DNA of 64,000 bases from Caprimulgus europaeus (lineage: Eukaryota; Chordata; Aves; Caprimulgiformes; Caprimulgidae), in contig OU015525.1 in assembly GCA_907165065.1 (NCBI GenBank), forward strand, positions 44,126,037-44,190,036. Reading direction: 5' to 3'. Position numbers and translations under genes: made by a program. Shown here one piece after another: positions 13,401 through 26,600 of this stretch. Position 1 is the first letter of the stretch, and each line of letters begins with the position of its first letter. Below the pieces are notes generated by a model. The model was not told where the DNA came from, did no database searches, and worked only from the letters and a program-made list of their open reading frames with translations.

Positions 13401-16154
13401 TGTCTTACAGATATGTTAATTCAGCTCTTTTTCTGTATGCAAAGCATTTCCTCCAAGAGTGATATCTGTGCAAATGAAAAGTGCTTTCATTGGCATATTT
13501 TTTCTGAATATCTGAGTATTCATTGAGTGAAGTACATTCAGTACCAAAATGGAAACCACAAGTAATTTATTTCGCTGTAATCTCTAGCCAATATAGACTT
13601 CTCCAGATTCAGGATATAGTATTACATCTTCACTTGAGCTTCAGCTGCAGAATATTTATCCGAACTACTGCTAATGTGGTTATTAACCATGGCTTGAAGA
13701 AGTAACATCTTACATAGCAATTCATTGTGGTTTCTTGATTCATGTAAGAGGGTTTTTTTTCTTGATGCCATGCTTCTTATAGGATTTTGCACTTTGAACA
13801 AGGATTCCCTTATTACCTGTGGGAATCCATTAGTCCTTTTATGAGGCACTGTAAGATCGGCTAGTGAGCAGAGAAAAAGTCTACAGTCATCTTCTTAGCA
13901 GAGTTACTTGCACATCAAGTTATATTTCTTTTTTTCTTAAGACTATAGCTTTCATATCCACCTGGGCTGTTTCATGATCAAACCAAGAAAGAGCAAAACT
14001 ATGCAAATATTAATGAGATATGATTCTTATTGTATAGGGTGGAATGTACCTCCTGGTTAATCTTAGAGAGAACATGATGCTTTATTAAAGCTCAACATTA
14101 CAGGCAAGTTAAAAAAATGTTTACTGGGGACCAGTTTTTCAACGGAACCTCATTGTATACAACAGAAGGTAAAACTGAACAAGGTAGATACACTGCAACA
14201 GTATCTGTGCTATCAATTCTGTCTCAGTTTTTAACTATAGGATAATGCAAAGTTGTTACATTACTGGCATTTCGAAAGTGTTTCTTTTTCAAGTCACTGT
14301 GTATTCTGAAATGAAAATCTGAAACATACTTTTAATTAAAAAATATATGGCAATGTATTGTTTTCTACCCATCCTTTTGCTGTGGCAAAACAAGATATTA
14401 AAATTACTAGTTTCAGATTCTAAGGGACTAAAACTGCTCTACTGCAATGATGCTTACATATTATAATTATGTGTATTCAAGACAAAAATCTTTGGCCCTT
14501 TCAGAAGTATTGCAGAAGCAATTCTTGCAGGCTATAGTATCAGAGAAAAGCTTCTGGTTTTCTGGTGGCTAACAAGTCTTTAAACTATATATTAAAACAT
14601 TCTACAGAGCACGGGAACATAAAATTTCCTTATGAAAGTAATAGTGTCAGTATAAATCAAATTCTAAGTTTAAAGACACAAGTATAATGACAGTTTTAGA
14701 GTTCCCACATACAACAATAAAATTAACATATTAAAATATATTTGTTTACAGCAATAATAAATTTAAGTCATGCCTGTAGCAAGAGCAGCAGCAACAGATG
14801 TTTTCAACAAGAGGAGTACCAAATACTCTGAACTGATATTCAAATAGTGAATACACAATCAAGCTAGTTCTCAGGAATATACCAAACACTTTGAGCACCT
14901 ACATAAACGTGTGCAAGGCTCAATTCAATTGTAGTTTCTTTTAAAATCTTTTTGTGTGTTCATATAGTTAGTATGCAATATAAATTGAAAATTAGATCAC
15001 TCAGAAAAACTCTGTTTCAATAACTGCTTCAAAAAGGTGTTATACAAAATGAATAGATGCAAAACCAGTAATTTATTTGGTTTGAATTTAATGAAACTTA
15101 TAAGAGCACCTGTATCTTATATAATATCTGAGTCATTAGTTGCTATTGTTTAAACAGAAGAAAACGGTAGTTCTTAAGATTAGAATATAAACCTTGGAAT
15201 TAAGCAAAGCTTAGTTGGATATGTTTGCTTCTTTAAACAGCCTGATGCCTCAGAGAGTACAGTAGACTTTCACGAGTCCAGATCAATATAGGCAAAGCTA
15301 AATTTAGGCCCCTGGAGTCTGATTGTGAAATGGTTGTTTGGAGTTAACTTATTACTGAATTATTCCTGTGTTCTTTTTTTAATTTAGCAAAAAATTCACT
15401 TTGAGCTCTGTTTCTTTTATGACAATATCTATTTTTCTAGCTTTCATAAGTTGAAAAAATGAAGTAACTTCCCTGCTGCTGGTGATGACAGATTTAAGAA
15501 GATCGTTGCTGCCAAGGATAATTGTGGAATACAGAGCAAATAACTTAATGATTAAGACAGCTTTTTTGAAACAAGTGGTACAATGGAGCATGAACATGTG
15601 GAAATATGTATTAAAGCAGAAACTACTTTAACTTGCTGCATCTTACATCCCATCAACCCAGTTGAAAATATGCACCAAATGCCTATGCCTATGCCTGCTC
15701 CTAAAGATTCCATTTTAAACCACTCGGGACTTACTAGCAGCACAAGAAATTTCTGAATATATTTAATTTTCTTGACATTACACAGACTAAGTACAGTTTT
15801 GTCTGTGGGGTATGCAACTCCTATTGAGGTCAACCAAAATTCTCATTACTGATCAAGACTAAATGTTAAAGTGTCTAGTGCTAAATTATGTCCTTTTTTG
15901 CATGGGTACAAAAGGAGAAAAGCACAGGAATACTTCCCATGCACCATTTATCCAGAACAGGTGTGTGGATTCTCTATAATAAAAAAACAAAAGTTCACAT
16001 TTCTGACCATATGAAAATGTTCCCTCCAACAGCCTAGCTTTAATGTGTTAGTTCTTCCCACAACTCTGGCAATTGTTGAGAGGAGTTAGAGGGCAATACC
16101 TGTTATCTAGCAGGTAAGTGAAAGCTGAGGGCTTCCAACTCTTTCTGCTCTATT

Positions 16155-16500
16155 TCCTGATCCTCACAAGTCTCACAACAGTCCTGTCTGCCTGTGAAGT
16201 GAGAGAGGCAGGCAGATTATGGGAAAGAAAAGTTTTCTGTGGGTTGGATGGGTCCATTTTCCAACTTAAGCTCTAGAGTTTTTAGCTTTCATGATATGAA
16301 TCTACATGGATGGGTGAAGACAAGTTTAAGGTTAATTCAGTTCCTAATTGCTAATACTCCAGTGCTCCCAAAGCTCATTTAAAGAGCTAAGCATTTCTTC
16401 CCTACAGCTCATTATAGTGCCTGAGCACTCTGCAGAAATGATTTCTCACTCATTTGTAGGAGGAGATACTATTGACATTACTTTTATTTAACCTTCAGTA
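16155..16500 (-). repeat. Faint MIR-like fragments
   Basis: At 16158-16235, ATCCTCACAAGTCTCACAAC...GAGGCAGGCAGATTATGGG resembles the ATCCTCACAACAACCC...GAGGTAGG...ATTATCCCC part of reverse MIR. At 16412-16500, TATAGTGCCTGAGCACT...CTCACTCATTT...GAGATACTATTGACATTACTTTTA resembles the TATGTGCCAGGCACT...ACTCATTT...TACTATTATTATCCCCATTTTA part. The match is weak. Confidence 0.3.
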
Positions 16501-18984
16501 GTACCTTAATTGTGCTTTTCAGTTGCAAAGAGAGAGCACAAGAGAGATCTCTCTGAAGGAATAAACATTAAAATTTTTTTGTCAATCTTCTATTTTGGCG
16601 AATCAATAACCAGAATGTATTTTAAGATATGTGGTTTTAAGTATTTAGACTGAAAATGTGGAATTATGATTTATGTCTATCTCACAATGGTCATATTTAA
16701 AATTAGGGTAAATAATATCCTGGGAAAAAAGTTAAATACTTTGTGGCATGACCTAAATTCGGCGAAAGCCTTGAGAGGAATTTGTCTGCTATTTTTCCTT
16801 AGGAGAGCATGTCAAAAGGAACACAAGATAGAGAAGCTTTCTAAGCACAGTAAGTTTCTGATCTATTGGCAGATCAAAACAAAACACTTTGGGAATACAT
16901 ATATTCTTCATTACAAATGGGACCTTGCAGGGTGCTCCATCAAAGTGCAGCAGCTTCCAGTGGCATTTGGGACTGCAGGAAATAACATCCCCATGGGGTC
17001 CATAGGAAACATCTGTCTTTTCATCATCTTGGAATCGTGACTATGGGTGTGCTCCTCATTGCAGATTCCTTTCTATGTCCCCTCTGCTTCTCCCCACCCA
17101 ACAGCCTCTATGTTCACACATACAAACTCTGCCCCACACACTGAGTTGTCTTTCTCATGGCTAATTCATCCATTGGTGGAAGAAGTGTGATATAAACTCA
17201 ATAATAGTGATTGCTTCTTCTGAAGAGAAGATTCTTAATAATGACTCTTGATAATTATTCATATGATTGGCTACCTAAATAAAGACATGCATAGACATCA
17301 CAGTATATTTAAATTTCCTTTAATTCAGTAAATTTCTTAGCTCAGTAGTGATCTCACTGAGTTAAATAAGTCAACAGGTTTGGGGTTTTTTTATTTAATT
17401 CTCACAAGCTCTTTCTTTATGTGCCAAGGAGATGTTTCTTTTAAGAAAGCTTAATTAATATTGCACAGTGAATTTGTATATACAAAGTATGATAGAGCAA
17501 AATTCTGTTTTAATTAAGTGGTGATTATTGTTTCAGAAGTTTACGAAAGCAATAAATAGTATCAAGCATGCACAGTTGATGACAAGTAGTTTAAAATCTT
17601 GCTTGTCATTTACAAGTTTACTGGGGGAAGAAGGGACTTTAAAGCCAATATCATGGAACAGTCCCAAAATATTATAATCTGTTAGATTCAAATGTTTCAA
17701 AGGAACTAGTCTTCAAGACTTACAAAAAGTCAGTTAACTTCTATTAAGTATTTGTAATATATGTGTAGATAATTTTAGGTTCTGCATGAATAACAGCTTT
17801 GGCTGGATTTGAGGATGAGATCTTCTGTTCAATTTTTTTAATTCCTGTACAATGCTGTGCAAGCAATGCTTTTGGCACTTCTAATAAATGTTGCAATATT
17901 AAAGTCTGTGGAAAATCAACTTCTTTCAGTTCATTCATATATAATAATTACTTTTAGCTTGAGCTGATGTTAAGAGTCTCTGACAAAGAACAGATGGTGG
18001 AGACCTTTAGATTTAGAGATTTCACTGAGGGCTGTATACAATACTGAAGCCTTGGGTCTGGACTGGGAGTCTAAAGTAAAATTTAAATGATAGTCAGAAC
18101 TGTTTTATAAAGTTACTTCATTAGCTCTAATCTGAGTACCCACAGCTTCTTATTTGAGATAGCAAGTCAAGGTGACAAAAAAACAAAGTCATTTAATTAA
18201 AAACCTAGTTTGAAGCTAGCTTAAAATAAATTAAATGGGTTTTTTCTTTTGCTATCAATAAAGACTCTAATTCTAGTCAGCATTAGGGAAAAAAAAAAAA
18301 CCAAACCACAATACCAACTTATAAATGAATCATAAGGTCTAATCCTGCATACCTTCTTCTGGTAAAGTTATCAGGATTAGTTGTGTGGGTGTTAATAAAT
18401 GGTAGGTGTAGGCTTCTTTATATATGGGGGAAAAAATATCAAAACTTATTTCTGGGAGCAGAAGTACATCAGATCTTTTTTTCAGAAAGAAAAGCTTAGC
18501 TTTACAGATCTTCAGATTTTCAAATTCCCATAAAATTATGTGCTATTTCGGGGTTCACATCCTGAACACAAGAAAGCCATCAATCAAAGATGGACCTGTT
18601 TGCTTTCTTCTTAAACTAGATTTTTGCCAAGGAGGTGAAAGGAAGAGGTGTTTCAGAAATGCATCTGTTTCTCATTAGGAACAACACAAAACCTTTGGGA
18701 AAACTTTACAAAAATAGAAAATCCAAGAAAGGGAAAAAAGGAGACTGAAACAAAGTTAACTTCTCTTACTGGAATTATTATAATTTTTTTAAATGTTTGA
18801 GTAGTCATTTGAAAGGGAAGTGGGAGAAGGGATGAAAGAAAAGGCAAGTTGTGTTTGTGTTTGTCTGGCCTAAAATATTATTTCTAGTCAGAACAAGAGA
18901 GGCTAATTAAAGATAGGAAGTGTTAATATAGACCTGAGAATCCTAACCACTGAATATTTTATGAGAATGAGTTTTCACAAGAAG

Positions 18985-19000
18985 AAAAAAAAAAAAAAAA
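18985..19000. repeat. A16 homopolymer
   Basis: A run of sixteen A is followed within 50 bases by a second run of about thirteen (19032-19044). No retroposon body is evident upstream. Confidence 0.85.
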
Positions 19001-21112
19001 GAATTGTTTAATCTGACCTTTTTCTAAAATTAAAAAAAAAAAAAGGTTTTATCACCTTCTGGACATATTAAAATGGCTGGCATTCCATGTTACTTCATGG
19101 AATTTTCTAAAGGAAAGCTCTCATACACTTTTCAAGGAGTCTTAAACAATTTGGATTAAAAATAAAAAAGATATTATCAATAATAGAGAAGGTCCATTTT
19201 ACAGCAGGCATCATACCCTGTGCTTAACCAGAAGAATTGTTCTTTGCATCTAGAGACAGTTTTAAAATACTCCAATGACAAGTATTTGGTAGCAGATGCA
19301 AAGTATGTTTAATTCTCTTCAATCTCTGCAGACATGCATGAGAGCAAAGGCTGAGAATGTTACTTTTCTTAGGCACTGCACAGGTCTAGCCATCTTCAGA
19401 GCTTTTGGGGTATAGCCTCAGCTCTCTTTTTTTCAGAAAAGAAGGATAGTTTTAGATCTAAAACAATTTACCATGGACCGGTATTAGTCAGATTCATAAT
19501 TATTGGAATTTTAGTTAAGTAAAACTGAAATTTTTAAGGTGAGCTATGATTTTGAGATAATCAGTCAAGAATTTATTGTCAGGAGGTATAACAGAACTAC
19601 AAGTTCTGAAAATTACAGTATTCTAATAAAACACTACCATATTCAAAAGCACTATAAACCTTTCTAACAAAACAGTACAGCTTTTTACTATCTAAAGAAA
19701 TGTAACCAGGAGGTAACAAGAATAGACTAACCTACACAAACAATTTAATGTGATTTGTACTTTGGATCTGATTCAGACATGGTGCATGTCTACACTAACA
19801 TCAAGCCACATCCTGGAAGCCAGGTGTTCTACATCATGTTTTAACTCTCTATATCTTGAGTAAGTGCTGATGCCCTAAGGAGCTTCTTCACAGTTTAAGA
19901 GCAGTTGATATGCTCTCCTGTTCACTGGGATTGAACAATTTAATCCTTCTCATCTTAAAAAAAACAAACCAAAACAAAACAAAACAAAAAACCTAAAACA
20001 ACTATGCAAATAACAAACATTGTTACTCTCCAGACTTAATCACTTTTTCATAGAAATGTGGAAGTTGGTTGCCTCTTTGTTTGCCTCCTTGGTTGCCAGG
20101 GCTGCTTCCTCAACTTTTTAAACATTGCTATCTCTAATTATTTTATACACAAGCAAGCTATTAAATCCCAGCAGCGATCTGTGAATTAGTAAAAAGGCTT
20201 ATATTTCTTATGTCAGAAGATTCTCATTAAATAAGTCCACTGTTTTCTGTTGTTGCACATTTTTTATTGAGCTAACTTCTCTCTTTCTTTTCCTGGTCTT
20301 GATGTCTTCCAAATACCTCAATATTCCCAGTTTTAATTTGTTGTTGGTTTTACTTATTTACCACTTCTTGAAACGTGAACTATCAGCCCATAAGTATTTG
20401 TCTTTTCCAATGAACAGTCTTTCCACCTCTCAAGTCTTTCAAACAACACTGTTCTTTAGCTCCCTTTTCTTTGTAAAATTCGTAGAAATGTGTCTAAAAT
20501 ATCCAAAGAACAATTTCACTGCAACTTTATGCAGAATACTTATAATTCATTTTGATAATATGGTCTTTCTGAATATTCATACTGTAGCTGTGGGACTTAA
20601 GTTGAAAGTGAGTTCTAAGTATGAAAACAAAGTTTGCTCTTAACTTATAATTGTGGTGTAGCTAGATACTGGTGCTATGCCCACAGGCATGCTGACTGCA
20701 TGCTTAATCTTTGAGTGGTACAGGAACTCCCCACTCAGTCATCTTTAAAGGTGAGATAATCAGTTTGAGGCATTGGACCAACTTGAAACCTGACTGAATC
20801 TTCACATTTAAGTAAGACTGATGGTTAAAGGAGACCTCCAGTTGGGAATTTTGAGAGGTTGTAGAAATTGCCCCAAGGAAACTCCTGCTGTGTCTAGCCT
20901 AATTTGTATGCTTAAATGCTTTGATCAACATGCTGGGTGGAGTGTCCCAAAGTCTCATTACTGCAGAAGTATCAGATTGTGCATAGAGAAGACATTTGTC
21001 AAAATCATTAGAAACTGTTTCTGTAGAAATGGTCACAAGTACAGTCTTCTGAATTGACATAATGCCTCAGACCAAAACCATGCACATTGGGTACATTGCT
21101 TAGTCTCACTAG

Positions 21113-21144
21113 TCTCATGCCTCTTCTGTTTCTCATGCCTCTTC
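21113..21144. repeat. Tandem repeat, period 18
   Basis: TCTCATGCCTCTTC occurs twice, 18 bases apart. Confidence 0.85.
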
Positions 21145-22739
21145 ATACCAGTTTGAATCCTAACACAGGGGTCCTATGAAAAGATACCTTTCTTCTGACT
21201 TTTTTTCTCCCAGCTTCTAATTTTTTTATCTCTTCTTTTTTTAGCCCCCTAACATCAAGGGCCATAGACTCCCATGTCATGGACAATGGGTTCAGTGCTC
21301 TTTCAGGATGGATTTCAAAAGTTTGGCATGCAAACTGCACTAATGTACAAGCATGAATGCATAAAAAATTAGGACATATGGAATAAATTAGATATTTGTG
21401 TATATATTTTGAACCGTGAAAGGGCAATTAGAAACTCTGATTTATAAACCATATACTGAGTGGAAACTTGAGTAAATTGGACAGCTATAATTTCATCTGG
21501 ACAAATTCATACGGCTGTCTGAAAATCATATCATTCAGTTCATCAAGACAAGTAAGGGCATGACATTATTAGAAGTGTCATCTTCCAAAAAGGTTATAAA
21601 ACACTTTTAGTCATTAAAAGGTCATGTGGCATTTTCCACTGAAGCAACACCGAAATCAGATATTAAAACAAAATAATTCCAAATATATTTTTTTTCTAGG
21701 CATTTCACAAATATATTTCCTTCTCGGTACCTATGCTGTCTGACTTTTAGTTTTAAGGAGTAAGCAGCAATTGCATTTTGCACAGCTCTGAGCAAATTGC
21801 TGGTACCTAGTGTATAGTAAGGAATGTGAATGAGTGACCATAATCAACCACTGACAGGCCATTTTTTTTGTTTGTCTGCTTGTTTACCAAAATTGTGTTT
21901 GGATACCAATATTACACATCTACTTTTCTCCCCTCTGGTCTATGATCTTCAAAGTAATTTTTAATATAACTTCACAGAAAAACAACAAACAACATCATTT
22001 ATTCTAGGGCAAATTGTGCTTTAAAATCCTTTTAGAGTGGAAGATGGCTTAGCAATGTGAAGTTATTTAAATTAGCTACTGTTTCACTTCCATTTATAAC
22101 ACCTGCAGTATTTGAAATTGGCATGTTGGCTCCTTGGTGATGTATTTTCGTAAAAACTTGTCATCCCTGCAGCAATTGTGCCACATGCTCAGAAACCCAT
22201 GTAAGGGCTCATTAAAAAAAATACCCACCTCCACATTGCATTAATTCTAAAGGGAAAAAGATAAGGCCTATATATATAAAGATAAGAGTGATGACACATT
22301 ATGCCACTAAAAATAAATATACATCAACATACTGTTACTGAATAGTGTATCCCAGGGACTTCTATTCTACTTAGTAATTTTATCTATTGATCGTCTTCTC
22401 ACTATGAAACAGCATTTAGGTGAAGCTCTTGAGTCCTAGATCCATTAATAAAAGAAAATCCCATTATAAAAGATTTTTAACAATGTTCAACTCCTTTGTA
22501 ACCTCATCAATTTTAATTTTTGTTGAATTGTCCTAAGTACAATAACTGTATGAGAAGGACATACTTGTCCATGGTAAATGTAAGGACAAATTATACGTTC
22601 AAGAATAAACACATTTTTAAGCCACAGAAAATTTGATGTTCAAAACCTGCTTTAATGTATAATTGCGCCAAAACGATTGCCTTTCCTGAAAGATGCTTCT
22701 TGATAGGGCCAATGTCTTTGAGTAGGCTACAGGTGAGGG

Positions 22740-22766
22740 CTTTATTATTGTTATTGTTATTACTAT
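22740..22766. repeat. (TTATTG/ATT)n microsatellite
   Basis: Imperfect ATT/GTT trinucleotide units. Confidence 0.7.
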
Positions 22767-23555
22767 GGTCATAATCATTATTTTAGCGGAAATAAGATTC
22801 AATCTTGAACAAAGCATAACACAAAGATTTGATAACTGAGGTTTATTGTGTTGTAAGACACAAACTATTACCATCAGACAAGAAAACTAGAGAACATCTT
22901 GGGCCAGCAGAGCTGATGGTAGTTACTCTGATACAGATACCAGTTTTTTTAAATTATGATCCTCTGATTTAAGACCATTACTACTTCTGCAGGTAGCACT
23001 GCAGATTTTACTACAATGTTCAGTGCATATTTTAGCAGTCATGTATAATATCTGGAACATCTCTGTACTTGCTGATTCTACTTGATTTACAGAGGGGTCA
23101 TTTAATTCATTGATGGATCCCTCTGCCACAGAAGAATCAGAGATAGATATGAAAGGAGGAGGGCATAGTATATGCACTGGCCTGCTTAATAAATCATTAA
23201 AAACCAAAGCAACATGCCTTTGGTAGAAGAGCCCAAACTGAGTTCAGGGTCATGATTCTGAATCCAGTGTGTCTGTGAGGACATCTTCCATAATAAAGGC
23301 CAGGAAACTTCACTCAGGAAGTAAGGACAATTATTTTAATATACCAACTGATCAGTAAAAGAGAAGATACATTTTATATGTTTTCAACTAGCTTAGTAGC
23401 AGTTTTTACCAAAACTGTCATTAACTATAGTGCCTAAAAGATAAACCATGCGGAAAATTGTACAATGTAAAGTTTTATTTCAGTCTGAAACTCAGCTCTA
23501 ATTAAATAATATTTTAATGCTTGGATAAGCATTATAATGAATATAAAAATGATTA

Positions 23556-23637
23556 TTTTTAATATTATTACTGTTAGATCTTAACAATAACAATTTTTTA
23601 ATATTATTACTGTTAGATTTTAACAACAAAAATTTTT
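23556..23637. repeat. Tandem duplication, period 39
   Basis: A segment containing TTTTTAATATTATTACTG and then TTAGATYTTAACAA occurs twice, 39 bases apart, with a few differences towards its 3' end. Confidence 0.9.
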
Positions 23638-26600
23638 AAATATATAATGTATGATCATTCCTAAATTTAAGTTTATATGTACACAAAAAAACGTGCATGA
23701 AAGTGTGTTTTTTTACAAAAATGAAACAATCTGCTAGGAAAAAGAAAACTGCTTTACAAGAATTCAGTATGTTCAGAAACAATTTTCCCTGCAGAAATGC
23801 AAGCACCATTACACAGTGTCCTTGATTATAAACTCATTCTAGTACAGGCCCCAGTAATTAGACAAAGGCATCATTAGTGGTGCTTTGGTGGTTTGATGTG
23901 AGACTGAAGACAGGGAACCAGGAAATGAAATAGATTACTTTAAAAAATATGTGCAGCATTACCCATTTTGTATGAAAGAGAAGAAAAGTTTCTAACACAG
24001 TTTTAAGATTACATAGCCAAAATGTCAGAGTGTGCAAGTAAGAGTTTCTATGGAAATGCTAAACACTGTGTAGCATGAAATAATACAGTAATGCTAATCT
24101 GGGGGGAAGGGACTGGAGTTCAATAAATACATACTATCCTGTTTAATTATAAGGTGTATGTGTGTAAAATTTCTAAATCAGTTCCAGAAACTTTGGGGGT
24201 TTTTTACATTTGGTAAGATAGAACATTGTTGTTTTACCCTTATATTAATATAGGCTTTGCAATAACATTTTCCCTGTTTTTGAAAGAAAAACCTTGTACG
24301 TATTGATGTTAGATTTTTAATTCTAACTTCTAAACCCTATATGCTACAAATCATTGGTGTTAAGTATTCCCATTCCTGTCCAGCCAGAGTCTTAACAGAC
24401 AAAAGTAGAATAGTTATAATGTGGAAAGAATCAATTTGATTACAAATGGTCACTTCAGAATTTTCAGAAAACTGCAAAAGGAAGAAGCAAGCTAAAGTCA
24501 GAGGGTTTTTTTCCCACCTTCTCTGCTCCTGTCTTTGCCATCTCAAACATTTCTGGTTTTCCACATCTTTAAATACGAACTATATGTGTTGCAATCTGTT
24601 GATTTTTTAATGTACAACTCATGAAACAACCCCACACCGTCCCACAAGTTGAGAACTCTTTGTGTCCTCATTTCATGCTGTGTAAGAAAGCAGGACTAAT
24701 CATCCAATGCTAAAGGAAACCTCGGCAATCTTTGCGATGACCCAAAAACTGTGCCGTTCAATAAACACTGAAAGTACAAAGAATTCTTTGCCTCCTCTCC
24801 CCTGTGCCTTTACGCATATTACTGTAGGAGGCTCATAAAAGTGAAGCATCAAGGAAGAGGGCCTTTATTTAGCTGAGGCATAAACATTTAATACAAGTGT
24901 AATACACATAATGTGTTAATTTGCAAATGGAATACTCTAAGATCTTCAAATGCATGCTTTCAATAAAATAGCATTTTGAGAACACTTTTTTAAACTAATG
25001 CATTCAGACAGTGTATACGTACTCTATTATCTATTCATGAATCTGCTTCTCCTTCATACACTTGGAATAAATGTTGAATTGACTTGCCAACTAATTATAG
25101 AACAGTGCTAAGCAAGCCTCAGCACAGTAGCTTCAACTCTAGTGTCCTGGGTGAATTACATAATACTAGAGGCACTTGGATTTCTTGGAAACAAGGAGCT
25201 ATGTGAGGTAAACTCCTCATCCTGTATTTGTAGTACAGTACTTCAGCAGCCAAATATAAGCAGTGCTCTTTCTAGGTCGCTTCTTCATATGAGCGAAATG
25301 GAAGTGAGGTTTATTAACTGAAATTTATTTTCAGCTGAAAAGTCTTTGCAATCCTGAAAAGATACCATAAAAATACCCTTTATTTGTTCACGCTGAAAGT
25401 GCACCGCTTTCATCAACTAAATGGATACCAAAGTAGCATAAATCCTGCTAAAAATATGTCCTTACATATATTGTGCTATAAACTGCATAGTCATTCTTCA
25501 TATTGTAAATTGTGTAAATACAAAGTAACTTCAGTTAATGTATTTGCATTATTTTAAACTAAAGGCATATTAAAATCATAATAATATATGTAGCTAGGTT
25601 TGAGATAGAAAATCTCAGGAGCTAAAAACTAACATCACTCTCTCAGCATCCATTTACCCAAGAATTTTCAGCTCAGTAGCAATGTCAGTCCCTATAGTTA
25701 AAGTGTTTGTCAGGTTAAAAAAAAAGGGCCTGGCTTTTTTCCTGTAAAAAGCTGGACAACCTCCATTAGTTCTGCAACAAGAAATTTGTGATGTTAGGTC
25801 CGGACCTCAGATAAGCCTACAGATTTTCCTTCAGATAATCTGCAGCAGCCAGTGAGAGTTTGGTTTATTCACCCTCCTTACCGCCTCTCAGCCTGCCCAT
25901 TGGATGACTCTGGTCTAAGTAGAGACATCACTGCCAGTGCTGCTTATTGAAAGGAAGGGAAGATCAAGCCCCCATATGCAATTTACTGCAGCGGTTAGTG
26001 TTGCTTTCTCAGAGATTAGTAAAATGCTTGCTTTCTCTGATATTGCAGGCTAATGTTAAATTCGACGTACCCCCCACGCTACATCTCCACGTAACAGTCA
26101 TTATTACGGTCAGTCAAAATGTTTTGACATATATATTTCTGTTCTTGCACGGAAATATTACAGACTTTTTAAAAATTATGTTTGCCCCGAAATTCACAAC
26201 ATTTTGAATGAAACACACATGGGGTATGTCTCAAGGAGTTTTTGCTTGGCTGCAGCCCCTCAGTGTATTTCCCATAAAGTTTTAATCCACTTCAGTGCAA
26301 TGTGTGCACAAAACTAGGGGCAGGGAATGGATGAAACAAGGAGAAGCAATTTCTGAGAAGGCTGACCCATAAAAGAGGTCTTAAACAAAACTCCTATTAG
26401 CCATCACAGGAACATATCCTGGCAACATATTCCAGAGATGTTATTTTTCAGCCACAAAAGTCAAGGTTTTATTGAAGTAAAAGTGTGCTGCAAGCCTACC
26501 CAGTTTTACAGCAAGGCTGTGGATTCTTTCAATCCATTTTTCTTACCTGAGGGTTGGCTCAATATAATTGATACCAGTGCCTGGGCTCTCTGAGCTTCTA

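Noticed and set aside
16666-17040. A 124-codon plus-strand frame
   Set aside because: No recognisable domain, and AT-rich codon content equal to the surrounding DNA.
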